A program made the position numbers and the translations under genes. A stretch of DNA of 64,000 nucleotides from Pholis gunnellus. Lineage: Eukaryota; Chordata; Actinopteri; Perciformes; Pholidae. Below the pieces are notes generated by a model. The model made no database searches. It saw nothing but the letters and a program-made list of their open reading frames with translations, and had not been told where the DNA came from. Shown here piece after piece: positions 1 to 12,100 of this stretch. How positions within the stretch are numbered: position 1 is the stretch's first letter; each line of letters begins with the position of its first letter. The DNA lies in the NCBI GenBank assembly GCA_910591455.2, contig OU342805.1, positions 28,026,769-28,090,768 on the forward strand, given 5' to 3'.

Positions 1-512
1 GTGCGGTTTCAAATCTGCTGCAATTTGGATACGTCCAATATTAATGAACAGTTAGGGGGTTTAGGGGGTCTGCAGACTTGATGTCGTCCACAGCTGGCCT
101 TCGCAGACCTCGCGGCTCACTGACTGCAGTTCACTTTTGCTGAAGGAAGCTGGATATGCTGACGTTACAACCAAACGTTTCTTCACTTCCCTGCAGCACA
201 TCGTCACACGTCATCGTTCAAATAATTAGAAATGTTAGAATCAATAAACGTCACGTTAATACCGAGAGCAGCACCGTTTTTTCCAGGAGTTAATCAATAT
301 TTTGGTAATGACCAGTACCGGTTCTCACCACCTATCCCTATTCTTAAGTCATAAAATCAGGAGAGAAAACTATTTTAATCAGTCTTAGAAGTATGGACCA
401 GATTTGCCTCTCAAGGCTTCCGTAGCAATGTGGACAAAGTCTTATTTAATTATTTCAAATGGGAGTAAAATGTGGTCCAGGTTGACAATATCCTCATGAC
501 AATTTAATTGAC
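1..512. other. Flank downstream of the MHC relic, no gene seen
   Basis: I see no coding exon, RNA gene or long repeat here. The stretch lies 3' of the minus-strand MHC class II beta-like relic. It contains ATTAAA variants on the minus strand (plus-strand tttaat near 445 and 504) that could have been its poly(A) signal, but nothing confirms this. Confidence 0.4.
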
Positions 513-905
513 TTATAAAACATTATAATATTTCCTCCTGTACTTGATCAGTCCCGAGGACAGAAGCACTGCTCCCAACAGCAGAGCACAAACGCCACCA
601 ACCACGAAGCCCACATCAGACCGATTAATGGAAGAGTCTGCAACAAAATAATAAGACAAGCATCTAACATACGTGCATTATACACAATTCCTGTTAATGA
701 CGAAATAATGCAGCACTTCAGATTAAAAAAAAGAACATTGTATTGTTCCAGAAGAACCAATTAGCTTCGCTAAACAAAATTGTAGCCTCGTCCTCACCCC
801 AGTGGTAAACCTTGGGCTCCTTTAAGCTGACGTGCTCCACCACACAGCTGACCCTGCCCTTCCCGCCGGGCGAGATCTCCAGGTAGGAGTGGACCTGATA
901 GACTT
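513..905 (-). pseudogene. MHC class II beta-like 3' exons, truncated
   Basis: Two exons join in frame on the minus strand. The first, from about 905 to 798, encodes the end of an Ig-C1 (beta-2) domain: YQVHSYLE, then SCVVEH with the second domain cysteine, then KEPKVYHW. It ends at a G|GTGAGG donor. After an intron with a TTGTTGCAG acceptor, 637-513 completes an Asp codon and encodes a short connecting peptide, a hydrophobic membrane segment (GFVVGGVCALLLGAVLLSSG), a basic stop-transfer YRRK and a stop at 515-513. The YHW-D junction, phase and exon order match teleost class II beta chains. The peptide-binding beta-1 exon and the first half of beta-2, with its first cysteine, are not found. 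Upstream of about 905 the sequence becomes a dispersed repeat (see 905-965). I therefore call it a relic, although the retained part is open. A non-classical class II beta, or another C1-set molecule, is possible. Confidence 0.6.
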
Positions 906-965
906 CTTTTTGCAACCAGAGGAGTCGCCCCCTGCTGGTCAGTAGAGGGAATGCCTGGTTACAGC
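905..965 (-). repeat. Fragment of dispersed repeat inside the MHC exon
   Basis: On the minus strand this shares the core CAGCAGGGGGCGACTCCTCT and the following GGTTG and GAAGTCTAT with the repeats at 13.9, 38.9, 41.3 and 10.6 kb. The similarity stops where MHC coding sequence (VYQVHSYLE) begins, so the repeat replaces the expected N-terminal half of the beta-2 domain. Confidence 0.6.
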
Positions 966-2179
966 TGATTACGCCTTCGGTCAATGTCGCAGAAGCATTA
1001 CACACACCCTCCGGTTCCCCCCCGAGGTAAACACTGTTAGCTCGGTCGGTATTTTCATCATAGTTTGTACTGTTAGCACGGTTAGCTATTTAGCCGCCGC
1101 TCACAGCACGTCTAAAAATAGTCATGAAAATGGAATCCATTGATTCATGTACATGTACACTTTTTTTTAGTGTGTGTGTGTGTGTGTGTTGCTCAGGATG
1201 AAAACAATGCCAATGGAAAGTCAATTAGGTTCCTTTTTCATGCTGATCAAACATATTTGTGCACATGGTGGGCGGAAGGGGAGATGTGGTTATAACAATC
1301 TTTCCTGTAAATCACATTGTGTATAAAAAAAAGGACTTGAGAGATTCACAGAACTGGAGACGCAGCTTCTAAACATTTGACTTCGTCATTTTAAGCCAGC
1401 TTGTTTTGTTGCCCAGAGAACTACAAATAACATCAAGGGATACAAAATAAATGGGCCAAAGTGGAATTACTCACCCACCACAGACCAGCAGAAAACACAC
1501 AGAAACAGCAGGTACCTGCAGGGTTTCATGTCGAAGCCACAGTTAGACCAGATTGTTGTCGCTTCTCAACCGCTGCTGAGCATTTTGCAAACGATTCTTT
1601 CTTTTCGACTTCAGTTACTGAAACCTTTAGACTTGGTCCTTAAAAAAATATCATCTTTTTCACCCAAATATTATATTCATAAACAACCAATTCTCAACAG
1701 TAAGTGCATTTTAAAGGGACATTACACCAATAAAAAAAAAAAATTATTATGAAAAAATGTTTGAGTGGATTCTTTAAAAATGTGCTTAATTTGTTGAACA
1801 TTCGCTCGTAGCGACTAAAGCATTTTTATTATGTTGAGGATGGGATCTGGATATTTATGGAATCTGTTCATCATGAATCACAACTTTCATGAACAAGTTC
1901 AAAAAGTTTGGATCCTGAAAGTAATGTCGGACTTCACACAGGAAGCTGAAGGAAAGAAAGAGCTCGTTCCTCTTTTCCTTCAACAAAACCCTCACGCATC
2001 CACTCCAACTGTCTTTTCTTTCTTTTTTTAATATCACAGTTTGTTTCTCAGTGTTATTTCTCTCTTAAGTGGAGATTAATGTTAACTCAAAATGCAAAGT
2101 CAATGTTAAGGGAAGACATAGTTTTACATGCACTGGTCAGTTTTGAGATTTTGGGCTTCTTCTTTTAGACTTGTGGCAA

Positions 2180-2460
2180 GAAAACATCCCAAATACACAT
2201 ACAGGTGTTTATTGTACTTCTTTGGCTGTTTGCATCTGTAGTTTTCTCCTAAATTCCCCGAAAGTTACCATCAGATAATGCCTCATTTGCATATTTAAAA
2301 GTGCAATTTGAGAAAACTTGCAATACAAAAAAATAATAATCTTAATTTTAGTAACATGGGAAGGTTCATCATCTGTTAGTTCATTGTTTTACCCTCTTCA
2401 CCAGTAGTGTCTCCAACATATCTTTAAAGGCTGTTTTCTTAAAATGAGTTCCACGAGCAA
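2180..2460 (+). repeat. Dispersed repeat, copy 1
   Basis: Shares a run of similar blocks with 33640-33930: TTTCTCCTAAA, AAGTTACCAT, AGATAATG, CTCATTT, GAAAACTTG, AATACAAAAAA, then an ACATATCTTTAAA block. The copies are divergent with small indels. There is no coding potential and the family is unidentified. Confidence 0.55.
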
Positions 2461-4685
2461 AGAAGTGGAGGATTTTCAGCGGAATATTTTGTTTTTTTAT
2501 CTCTATAATAAGAATGATGAGGTGGAAATGTTTAATGATTTCTTTAAAGGAGCAATACACGATATTCAGATCAACCTTCTGTGTTTGCCATTCTCTCCTC
2601 CAGTCATTCACAAAGAATGGAGATTTTATTAGAGTCACCGAACAATTCTGCAGGATTTCTTCCATTTACTTTTATTTAACATTTATATATCTGCAGTATA
2701 GCTTTTAGCCACATGAGAGCGCCTACACGTTTGAGTTGTTCTGATGATTGAAGCCAACTCATCACATCTAATATGAAAGATGAGCGTACATTCAGTTTGT
2801 TTCACTGATGAGAGGGAAAAATGAGCCTTTTATATCTGCCTAAATGTATTTATTTTCATTAACACGTAAGTTGTGATTTATCAAACGTATATCTCTTAGA
2901 GATATTTATCTCTTATAAAATGATGTAGAAATGAACAAATGTTCAGGAACGTCAATTTATGGACACGTGTTGGATAATTAGCTGCTAGTAGACAGCTGAG
3001 CCACTGATGGTCTCATGGAAGCATGTAGCTCTCAGTTCAGACAGAGCCGGGGGATTTGATGTCTCTATTAAAGAAAGTCTGTCTTCTCTCTGCACTGCAT
3101 TTCATTAAAGAGACACACGGTGGCGCTCTAATCAAAGACATCGGTTCTCGTTGTTCCACATCAGGGCTCTTTACTTTCTGCTCCGTTCTGTCTTCATGAA
3201 GGTTTTTCAGTTCGGTTTCATTTCCACAAAACATAATTGTGACTTCATCAAACAATTCTTTTTATTTACACAAACTGCGATAATAACCTTCAGTGTTAGT
3301 TGTGATGGCAGCTTCTAATGGTCCATGCTCAGCTCTTAACAAACGAAACCACAAAAGACACGACAGAGAAAAGTTCTATCTGTTTTACATTTTTCCGTCA
3401 ATCCAAAACTTTTTTCCAAAACTCATTGAATCTTTTTCATAATCTTTTTTTCTATAACCTTCATGCCAAACAAGTAGCGGCTGCGTTCCTGTAAAATGTA
3501 AAACAATATACATCCGCAAAACAACACCTGACACAACAGATCTTCCTTTAAAAGTCAATCAAATAGTCATATTATTAATTCATTATATGATTATTTTAGT
3601 AACTTAATCAGTGTGGCCTGATCAAAGTCACCTTTTCTCAAATCACTCGAATTATTCAATCTTCATAATTCTCCCAGGATCTCACACCGACTGTGGGAAC
3701 TCTAATTGTTAACTTTTGATATCTTTGCAGACGTCCAGATGGTCACGAGTTACCGCGGGTTGCACCCTGTGTAGCATTAGGAAGAGGACCCTGCATTGTT
3801 TACCAGGCACGAGGTTCTACGTCAGTGCACTTTGACCTCTGCGGCGTTCGGACTGACGCTTACAGTCTGTTTTCTACCTGCTGCTGTCGTCACTCCAGAG
3901 ACGCTGTGACGAAGAGCATCAGAGTCCATGAACTGAACCAGAGCAGCAGGGCAGAGACTCTGCATCTCTCTCTCTCAGAACTCTAAAGTTGCAATTTTTA
4001 GATTATCTTTTCGTCTTTCGAGCTCGATTCACAGTGTTGAGAGCGGATTTTAATATTCTTGAGGCAGACTGCAGAGAGAGAAACACAGGTTTGGGGGCAA
4101 ACATTCACAAAGAATGGATTACGGCCGCTGATAGCACAAGATTCACAAAAAGATATTGCACTAATGATATTACAGCACATGACATTTTGCAGCTGAGTGC
4201 GTTTTGCCCGTTTTAATTGAATATATCTATGTGGCTTGAGGCCAATGCTCAGTCACACAATGAGCCGATTCAGGTCTTTTAAACGTAGATTATATTATCA
4301 GTTTGTCCGCCCGGTCCATTCAAGTCACACCTGACGTTTTTTAAAAGTGTAAAGATTTGTTCAAGGATTTAAATATGAAGGTGTCATCTTTCTATCATTG
4401 CTTTAAGTCGGGTGTTGTCTTTCCGTCCTGCTGCAGAACATGCAGCAATCTGTGTTTTTCAGTTTATTACATGTCTGTGCTTCATACAGCCGTTTAGTGT
4501 CGTCTCTCTTTACAGACACAACTGATCTCCAGAAACAAAGGAACCGGTGATCCAAACGACTGAATATGAAACATGAAGCTGGAACGTTAGAGCGCCAGGT
4601 GAGGAAAATCAAGTTTAAATTAAGTGTGTGAAAATGAGGTGTGTCACCTCTTTATTTAAAACGTATCGGCTGCACTGTTCAGACG

Positions 4686-4724
<39 letters not shown>

Positions 4725-4806
4725 CTCAAAAAATAACATTATCAGTTGTTGTTGAGCAATTTGCTCAGTCAGCGTTGCTCTACCGGTGTTTTTGAGACGC
4801 TCTAAC

Positions 4807-4822
4807 GCACGCACACACACAC

Positions 4823-4863
<41 letters not shown>

Positions 4864-4879
4864 CACACACACACACACA
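4807..4879. repeat. (CA)n microsatellite
   Basis: A 73-bp CA array with a few CG interruptions. A shorter CA array at 4689-4722 lies about 85 bp away in the same orientation. Confidence 0.9.
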
Positions 4880-7800
4880 TTGGAATGCTTTTGCTATAGG
4901 CAGAGGATCTGCTGTGTCTGTTGATGCATTTAAAAAGCTTAAATTATCGTCGCGCTGTCCAGTGTTTATAACTGTTGTGTGTTTTTATTGTCTGTTGTTG
5001 TTTTAGTTTTATTACTTGTTTCTTTTACAGTTTTTATGATCATATTTTATTTATTTTTTTATTCTTGTGAAGCACCTCGTGATCTTCTTCTATGTTATAT
5101 AACAGGGTTCCCTCTCTTCTCTAGAGGTCATCCTCAAGGACTCTTCCAGGACATTTTCAGTGATGACTTAGTTGGTGTGACAGACGATAATCACAGTAAA
5201 TACTTGGGGGGGGGGGGGTTTCGAGAGCAGCTTGTTCAAAACACTCTTAAACCACCATGTGAACGTTAATATGACCCTGAGCCTAACTTTGTCCTTTTCT
5301 AATGGTATTGTTATGTGTTCTGGGCTCTGACAGATAGCGGAGGAGATCATTGGAAAACACAGACATTACACTAGCTTTATATGGAAATCAAGCTTTTTAA
5401 CACCCAAATTCAATGAAGAAAACCTACTTTTTCTAATTATTATTATTATTATTATTATTATATATTTCAATTGTGAAAACAAATATATGCACATGAAATT
5501 GAAATGTAATATTGCACAATGTTGAAAAAGGTAATATTGCTCATGATGTGGTTATTGTCGTAAGAGTCCGATTAAATGATGACGGTGTAATTACCGCCTC
5601 ATTCAAAACTCTTCAGGGCTTAATGTTTTTCATTCAAGGTGCTATAAACGTTAGCAAATGTGTCATTTGAGTTTGTCGGCCGGGTTTAAAGATCTGTGCT
5701 TTACGACCGCTGACTGTTGCACAACCGAGTGAACGGTGTTCATAAAACACCTGAGCGGAAGGCGTTATGTAAGTTTTAAGTGTCGTCATCGTGCAGGCTG
5801 CTCTGCTGTCTGTTCCCCTTGTTGTGCAGCTTTGAATCAGACGTACGAGAGGCTGCTGCATCAGTGCCTGAGCTCGAGGCCGGCACAATATCATAATATA
5901 AATAAAAAGTCCACAGAAAGTTGCCATATAAGCACTAATATTGTTTTCAGGGATAACAGGATTAAGTAGATTGAACCTAAGGAGATTAATTACTATTACT
6001 ACTACAACTGCTACTATCGGGACACTATAAAGGGTTAAAACTTCTACTACTAACAGTACAAAACAGTAAAAACATTGCTCCAATTCTCCATCTGCTGCTG
6101 CTCTACTTCTACTACTGCTATTAAAAGTTTATTTTTTTCAATAATGTCATGCATACAACTACATACAAAACACCATAAATTACATAAACCACACACATAA
6201 ATCTGCATATAATCTGAAGAACGCGATTCAATTTCTACTCGGTTATATTTTGCAGGTTGAGCAGAAGCTTCTTTACGTTCTATCTTGACGCAGAACGTTT
6301 GCGAGTTGTTTACTTTCTGATCTTTAAGCACCAAAACTAGACCACTTGGTTACGGTGAAAATATATCATGATGGTTTGGCTTAAAGTAGCTTGTTTCGTA
6401 ACTTAAGCTACAGATGTAAACATCCACGTGACTCAGTGACGCAGCGTCACGTGACATAACGTCGTCAGTAAAAATAACTTTTGGTTTCGCACGCGACACG
6501 AACGGCGGTCACCTGAGTAAAAGTCCTGTGATTGTCTGACGCTGCAGCTCTTAGCGGACTTTCTCGCTCTTAATAACGAGTCCGTTACGAACGTCTAACG
6601 ATGCCGAGACGTCGGCGCGCTGCTCATTGACACCGAGTCTGATCAGGAATTTGAGATGCGAGACTTGAGTTGGAGTTCAGAGACGACGTTCTAATTGTAA
6701 AACAATACAAAAATAAATAATCGTCAGACGATAGCCGGTGGGTTCCGAGATGCGTTCTCCCCTTTTTTAATCTCCACACGGACTGTTTACCTGCATTTAA
6801 CCAAAGCCAGCTCAAATGTAATTGGTCAATACTACCAGAACGCTCCGGATACCAACATCTTTGTTCAGTCAGTTCATTGAAAGGTTGCCATGTTGTTATT
6901 ATTATTATATATATATTTTCAACGACATCCACTTAAACACAGACAATGGAATAACTTCCCTTCTCCGTTCTCTACACTGGCTCCCTGTAAGCGCTCGCAT
7001 CCAGTTTCAGACTCTGGTGCTGCCTACAGGGCAGTGAAAGGAATCTCCAGGCCATGGTCAACTTAAACAAATCAAAATACCAGAATACGTTTTTTGCAGG
7101 TGGAGGTTTTGTTGAGTAATTTTCTGGGGAAAACGTCCACTCTTTAATCATCGTAGTTTGTGCTTTACAAAAGAAAATGAGACTCGCTTTCCTCTCCTCA
7201 TGGAAATACAGTCGGACGGCTTTTCACAAGATTTCTGGCTTCTGTATGAACGAGATGCATCATGACTCAGGGCCATAATGTCGTTTAATATCCAAATATA
7301 TTACTAATTTTAATAATTGTATTACAATTTTTGTTCAGACTAAATTATAATCTTACTTTTAAGTGAGTTTTAATACAACTAAAATATTTGCTCTGGACAT
7401 AATACAGCATATCAGCATCTTTAAAGAGAATTGTGTCATAATCTGACAGTTTCACAGTCCGATCATTAGAACTAGTACTACTACAAATACTGCTGCTAAC
7501 ACTGCTATACTTTTAAAACTAATTACATTTTATAATCTATTAATAACTCTAACTTAACTCCAAATCAACAGCAACTCTCAGTCTTTTACCTTTAAAGGTT
7601 AAATTTGTCTTTGTTCATTGAGTCATTTTAACTGCTCCACACACACACACACACACTCATCACCCCGGCTGACCTTTGACCACACAGGTCGAGCCCCCGC
7701 CCGTCAGCCAATAGAAATCAGGCAAGTCAACACGCTGCCCACGTCACACTCCGGCCTGACGATGTCGAACCCTGAATTTACATCACTTTGTAATGTGGGT

Positions 7801-8297
7801 CAGAGTTCAGCTGCTTCAAAGAGGACCGGAGGGCTCCACACCGAGAGGCACGGAGATAATTAATATGACATCATAGTTTGTCAGATTGAATCTTGTTATC
7901 TGAACTGAAAGACGACGAACAATTGAAGATATTTAAAAAAGCAAAGGAATCGATGAGAGATGCGGTGTCAATAAAAACATGCCTTTTTCAAACACTTTTC
8001 TTTTTCTTTTACTTCTGAGAATATAATGATGATGATAATAACTGTATTTATGTAGCATCTCTAAAGACAGAGTTTACAAAGTGCTTTGACAGACAAAGCA
8101 ATATAATACGAGGCATACAACACGGGAAAGCTTTAGGACTTTAACCAGGTTGCATTGGAAATTTGAAACTTAAGAAAAAGGAAGAGTATGAAAACAACAA
8201 ACTATACAAACACCCAGACATGATCAACCCCCCGGCGTTTCCCTTTCAGAGCGAGAGAGGGAGAGAAATAGCGTCACGGAACGGCGAGGACAAAACT

Positions 8298-8570
8298 GTC
8301 TGTTTGTCTCTGGGACCTGAGCCCAGCTATCAATGCCGAGCCGGAGCCAGAGGGAACCGGTTTATGTGAAGACGACGTTACGTCCCAACTGCTGATTAAT
8401 GATTGGCCGGTGGCCTGTAACACTGTTTTTTCTTTTCAGATCTGCTGGGAACAACAGGTTCATGCATACGGCAAAGAGGACGAGCCTCCCTCCTCCCTCC
8501 TCCCTCCTCCTCCCTCCTCCTCTTGTGGGACATCCCAGAGTATAAAAAGAACAAACTCTCTCCACAGCAG
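8298..8570 (+). promoter_or_regulatory. pck1: pck1 proximal promoter
   Basis: A TATA box (TATAAAAAG) at 8541-8549 places transcription start near 8570. Upstream are motifs resembling the known mammalian PCK1 promoter. GACGTTACGTC at 8374-8384 holds a 7/8 match to the PCK1 CRE (TTACGTCA). TTAATGATT at 8396-8404 resembles HNF1 and overlaps an inverted CCAAT box and NF1 half-site (ATTGGCC, 8402-8408). TGTTTGT at 8301-8307 resembles a FOXA/FOXO site. A CT-rich tract occupies about 8485-8523. In rat Pck1 the CRE, HNF1/NF1 and FOX/insulin-response sites mediate cAMP, liver/kidney and insulin control. The TATA box is clear; the factor assignments are inference from motif and position. Confidence 0.65.
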
Positions 8571-8681
8571 ATACAATCGACCAAGAAGGAGAACCAATCC
8601 TCTCCTGAAAACATCCGACAGAGACAACCTCAGCTGATGAGGCCAAGCTGAAGGCTCCCTGCTCCAAACGAACTACTGAAG
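8571..8681 (+). other. pck1: pck1 exon 1, 5' untranslated
   Basis: Begins about 30 bp after the TATA box and ends at an AAG|GTAACC donor (GT at 8682-8683). Intron 1 runs to the CTCTCCAG acceptor at 9148, and 11 more untranslated bases precede the start codon in exon 2. A non-coding first exon is the family arrangement. It contains one upstream ATG (8637) followed three codons later by TGA (8649-8651). The exact start site is estimated from the TATA box. Confidence 0.7.
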
Positions 8682-9159
8682 GTAACCTGAAGCTCTTTCT
8701 TTTCAGTGTAACGTGAGGAGGGGACGTGCTGAGTGACGGGGTATCTGCACAGGGATGCTGTTGCCGTCTGAGATGGAGGTCGCAGCACTTATTTGAAATT
8801 TGATGCAGTGTTTTATATGCAGAATAGTATAAATGTAACAGCTCAAAAAAGATGGAAAATGATGTTAACTGAAGGACATTTTAAAAATTCAGGTGCTAAA
8901 CTGTCTTCTACTTGTTCTCTCTTTTACCCCTCCATCCCTCATCTCTTTTCTTTTCCTCGTCACCCTCTTGCTAACTCTTCTCCTCACCCTTATGATGTTC
9001 TCGTGTCCACTCTCCTCACGCTCTCTTGTTTCTCATCTTTACCCATCTTCCTCTCTCCTTTCTTTCCCACCCTAACCCAAGCCCGTCCACTCCTAGACTT
9101 CCTCTTGTCTTTTCCTTCCTCCGCTCTACACCGGCTCGCTCTCTCCAGACTCCTCCGCC

Positions 9160-12100
9160 ATGCCTCCTCAAGTTCCGTCCCAGAACCAGAAAGGTCCCAG
9201 GATCCTGCGGGGCGACCCCGGCACCCTCAGCCCGGCCGTCAAGGAGTTCGTGGACGCCAACGTGAGGCTCTGCCAGCCCGACTCCCTCCACATCTGTGAC
9301 GGCTCCGACGAGGAGAACACGGCCATCCTGACCCAGCTGGAGCAGCAGGAGATGATCAAGAAGCTCAACAAATATGAGAACTGGTAGGTCGGCTGGCGTT
9401 TGATTTTAATATTTTAGGTATTTTGAAATGTAGTATTTTATCAGAGGATTTGTTTGGGTTTTTTTGTTGGGTGAGGTGAAAGAAATGTTGATTCCTGACG
9501 GCCTTGTTCTCTATCTGGTCTGTGAAACAATAACTATCAGCTCTGTGTTTTTTTATTTTTATTTAAACCAAGGCAGTGGTTACCCAATTGGCACGTTGCC
9601 ATGTCAGTGCATCAGTAAGACGTCAGCAGCTGTTGAAATAAACAACATAAGTGTTAAAGGTCAACATTCTGATAAACCAGTAAATCCAGCTCCGTTAGTC
9701 ACATCATTACCAGCAGACGTCAAACAAACGCGCACATTATTGCTTCAGATGTAAGGCTGACATTGTGATTTACGTCCATCCTGCAGCAAAACATGTTAAA
9801 CGTGTCCCTCTGCTTTGCAAAATAAAATTAATTCTGAAATGTAATCAAATTTCCCTTCCCTCACCTCCTCTTCCTGTTTCACTTCCTACCTTGCTTTTCC
9901 TACCTTCCTCCTCTTGCAGCTGGTTGGCCCGGACCGACCCGAGGGACGTGGCTCGTGTGGAGAGTAAGACCGTGATCGTGACCCGGGACCAGAGGGACAC
10001 GGTGCCCACGCCGCTGGAGGGCGAAGTCAGCCAGCTGGGCCGCTGGATGTCCCCGGAAGAGTTCGACAAAGCGATGGCTCAGCGGTTCCCCGGCTGCATG
10101 AAAGGTATCACGGAGAACAACGTTGGACTCAATTTAGCCCCCAATTTCATCTCCTTTAGCTCAAGTGGCTTATTATAACTCTACTACACATTACTAACCA
10201 AGAAGCAATTATTCATTGATAAATTCTCCCGGCAAGCAATGTAGTTCTTCAGCGACATTTAGCACAAGCAACGCTCATTGGAGAGCACGCTTAAAGATCG
10301 GCGTGATTATTAACATTTATCTGGATATCGCCATTAATTGTGCTCCTGTTGAAGTAGTGTTCAAACATGTTAGCGCTCTTCTTTGCTGGTAAAGGTGTGT
10401 TTGACTCTGGTCAGTGCAGTTATAACCACATATCTACCATCGGCAACTATAACGCTCACTTTTCCCCCGATTGAGACCATAAACTCATGTTTACAATGTT
10501 TACTGAGGTAATACATCAAGAGAGAAGTAGAGTCATTTTCTCATAGACTTCTATACAACCAGAGGAGTCGCCCCCTGGTGGCCATTAGACATATTGCAGG
10601 TTAAAGGCACTTCAGCATTGGCATTGGCATCCTTATGTTAATACATTCAATGTTTATGATCTCTCTCTCTCTCTCTTCAGGTCGCACCATGTATGTGATT
10701 CCCTACAGCATGGGTCCAGTAGGTTCCCCCCTCTCTAAGATCGGAGTGGAGCTGACGGACTCTCCCTACGTGGTGGCCAGTATGAGGGTGATGACCCGTA
10801 TGGGGAAGGCCGTGCTGTCCGCCCTGGGGACGGGCGAGTTCGTCCGCTGTCTGCACTCCGTCGGCTGCCCGCTGCCGCTTAAAAGTACGTCAACAACATC
10901 AACTGTAACTGTAACTACTACTACTGATTACTAGTTATAATTAAGTAAAACCTTCCTCCGTCCTCCAAACTTTCCACTGATCTAGATAAAACTGATTTGT
11001 CTTCCAGAGCCCTTGGTGAACAACTGGCCCTGTAACCCCGAGCAGACGTTAGTCGCCCACATCCCAGATCGCAGGCAGATCTTCTCGTTCGGTAGCGGTT
11101 ACGGAGGAAACTCCCTGCTGGGGAAGAAGTGCTTCGCTTTGCGCATTGCCTCGCGTATCGCCAAGGAGGAGGGCTGGCTGGCAGAGCACATGCTGGTAAG
11201 GAAGGAAATATATCATGCATAACCTATCATAGGGACTTCCCACCACAATCTGACCAAACCGGGTGTCTTCTCCTGCTCAGATCTTGGGCGTCACCAACCC
11301 CGCCGGGGAGAAGAAGTACATGGCGGCAGCCTTCCCCAGCGCCTGCGGGAAGACAAACCTGGCCATGCTCTGCCCCACGCTGCCCGGCTGGAAGGTCGAG
11401 TGTGTGGGAGACGACATCGCCTGGATGAAGTTTGACGACCAAGGTGAGGGACTCAAGACTTTTGGGATCAGGGAACATTAAAATGACTATGAGATAACAG
11501 TAATAACAAAAACTCTTCCAATATTCACTTTGCATATTTCTTTTCTCGCTAGGCAACCTTCGTGCAATCAACCCCGAGAATGGCTTTTTCGGAGTCGCGC
11601 CCGGCACCTCTGTCAAAACCAACCCCAACGCCATGGAGACCATTGTCAAGAACACCATCTTCACCAACGTCGCAGAGACCAGCGACGGCGGTGTGTACTG
11701 GGAGGGCATGGACCAGGCACTGCCCGAGGGAGTCACTATCACGTCCTGGAAGAACAAGCCCTGGAGCAAAGAGGATGGTAAGAGTTTATATGTTGGTTTG
11801 TAGGAAAGGGATTATAAAGATTATGGGATGTTCGCAAGGTAATGCCGATCATATACACATGTGCCACTCTGTAGAAGTGTCCTCCTTGTCGAACAAAAGT
11901 CAAAGACTTAATCAATTCATAATTTTGAGGAAGGAGGTTTTCAGTCTGCGTTTTTCAAATCGTTTAATTTTCCAAAAACCAAAACTCAAAACTCAAATGA
12001 TCAACCCCGTTGAGAACGGTTTTCTGTCTTTGTCAATGGATACAGGAATGGAGTACTTTCAACTTTATTAAAGTTAAAAACAAAATCTTGTGAGGTAAAG

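Larger units (their letters stand above)
1010..8290. other. Intergenic region, no gene recognised
   Basis: About 7.3 kb of AT-rich sequence between the MHC relic and pck1. Open frames are short, with no convincing domains or splice-linked exons. It contains a copy of a dispersed repeat near 2180-2460, (CA)n arrays at 4689-4722 and 4807-4879, a short (TTA)n tract near 5437-5460, and a short TG tract near 1170-1190. The last few hundred bases may belong to the pck1 upstream regulatory region, but I cannot define elements there. Confidence 0.5.

Noticed and set aside
5634..6083. 149-codon minus-strand open frame
   Set aside because: No domain, no splice-supported neighbour, and AT-rich composition like the surrounding intergenic DNA.
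8793..9299. 168-codon plus-strand frame
   Set aside because: It crosses the intron 1/exon 2 boundary of pck1 in a different frame from the real start and is pyrimidine-rich intron sequence.
11562..12071. 169-codon plus-strand frame
   Set aside because: Shadow of pck1 exon 7 in the wrong frame, continuing into intron 7.
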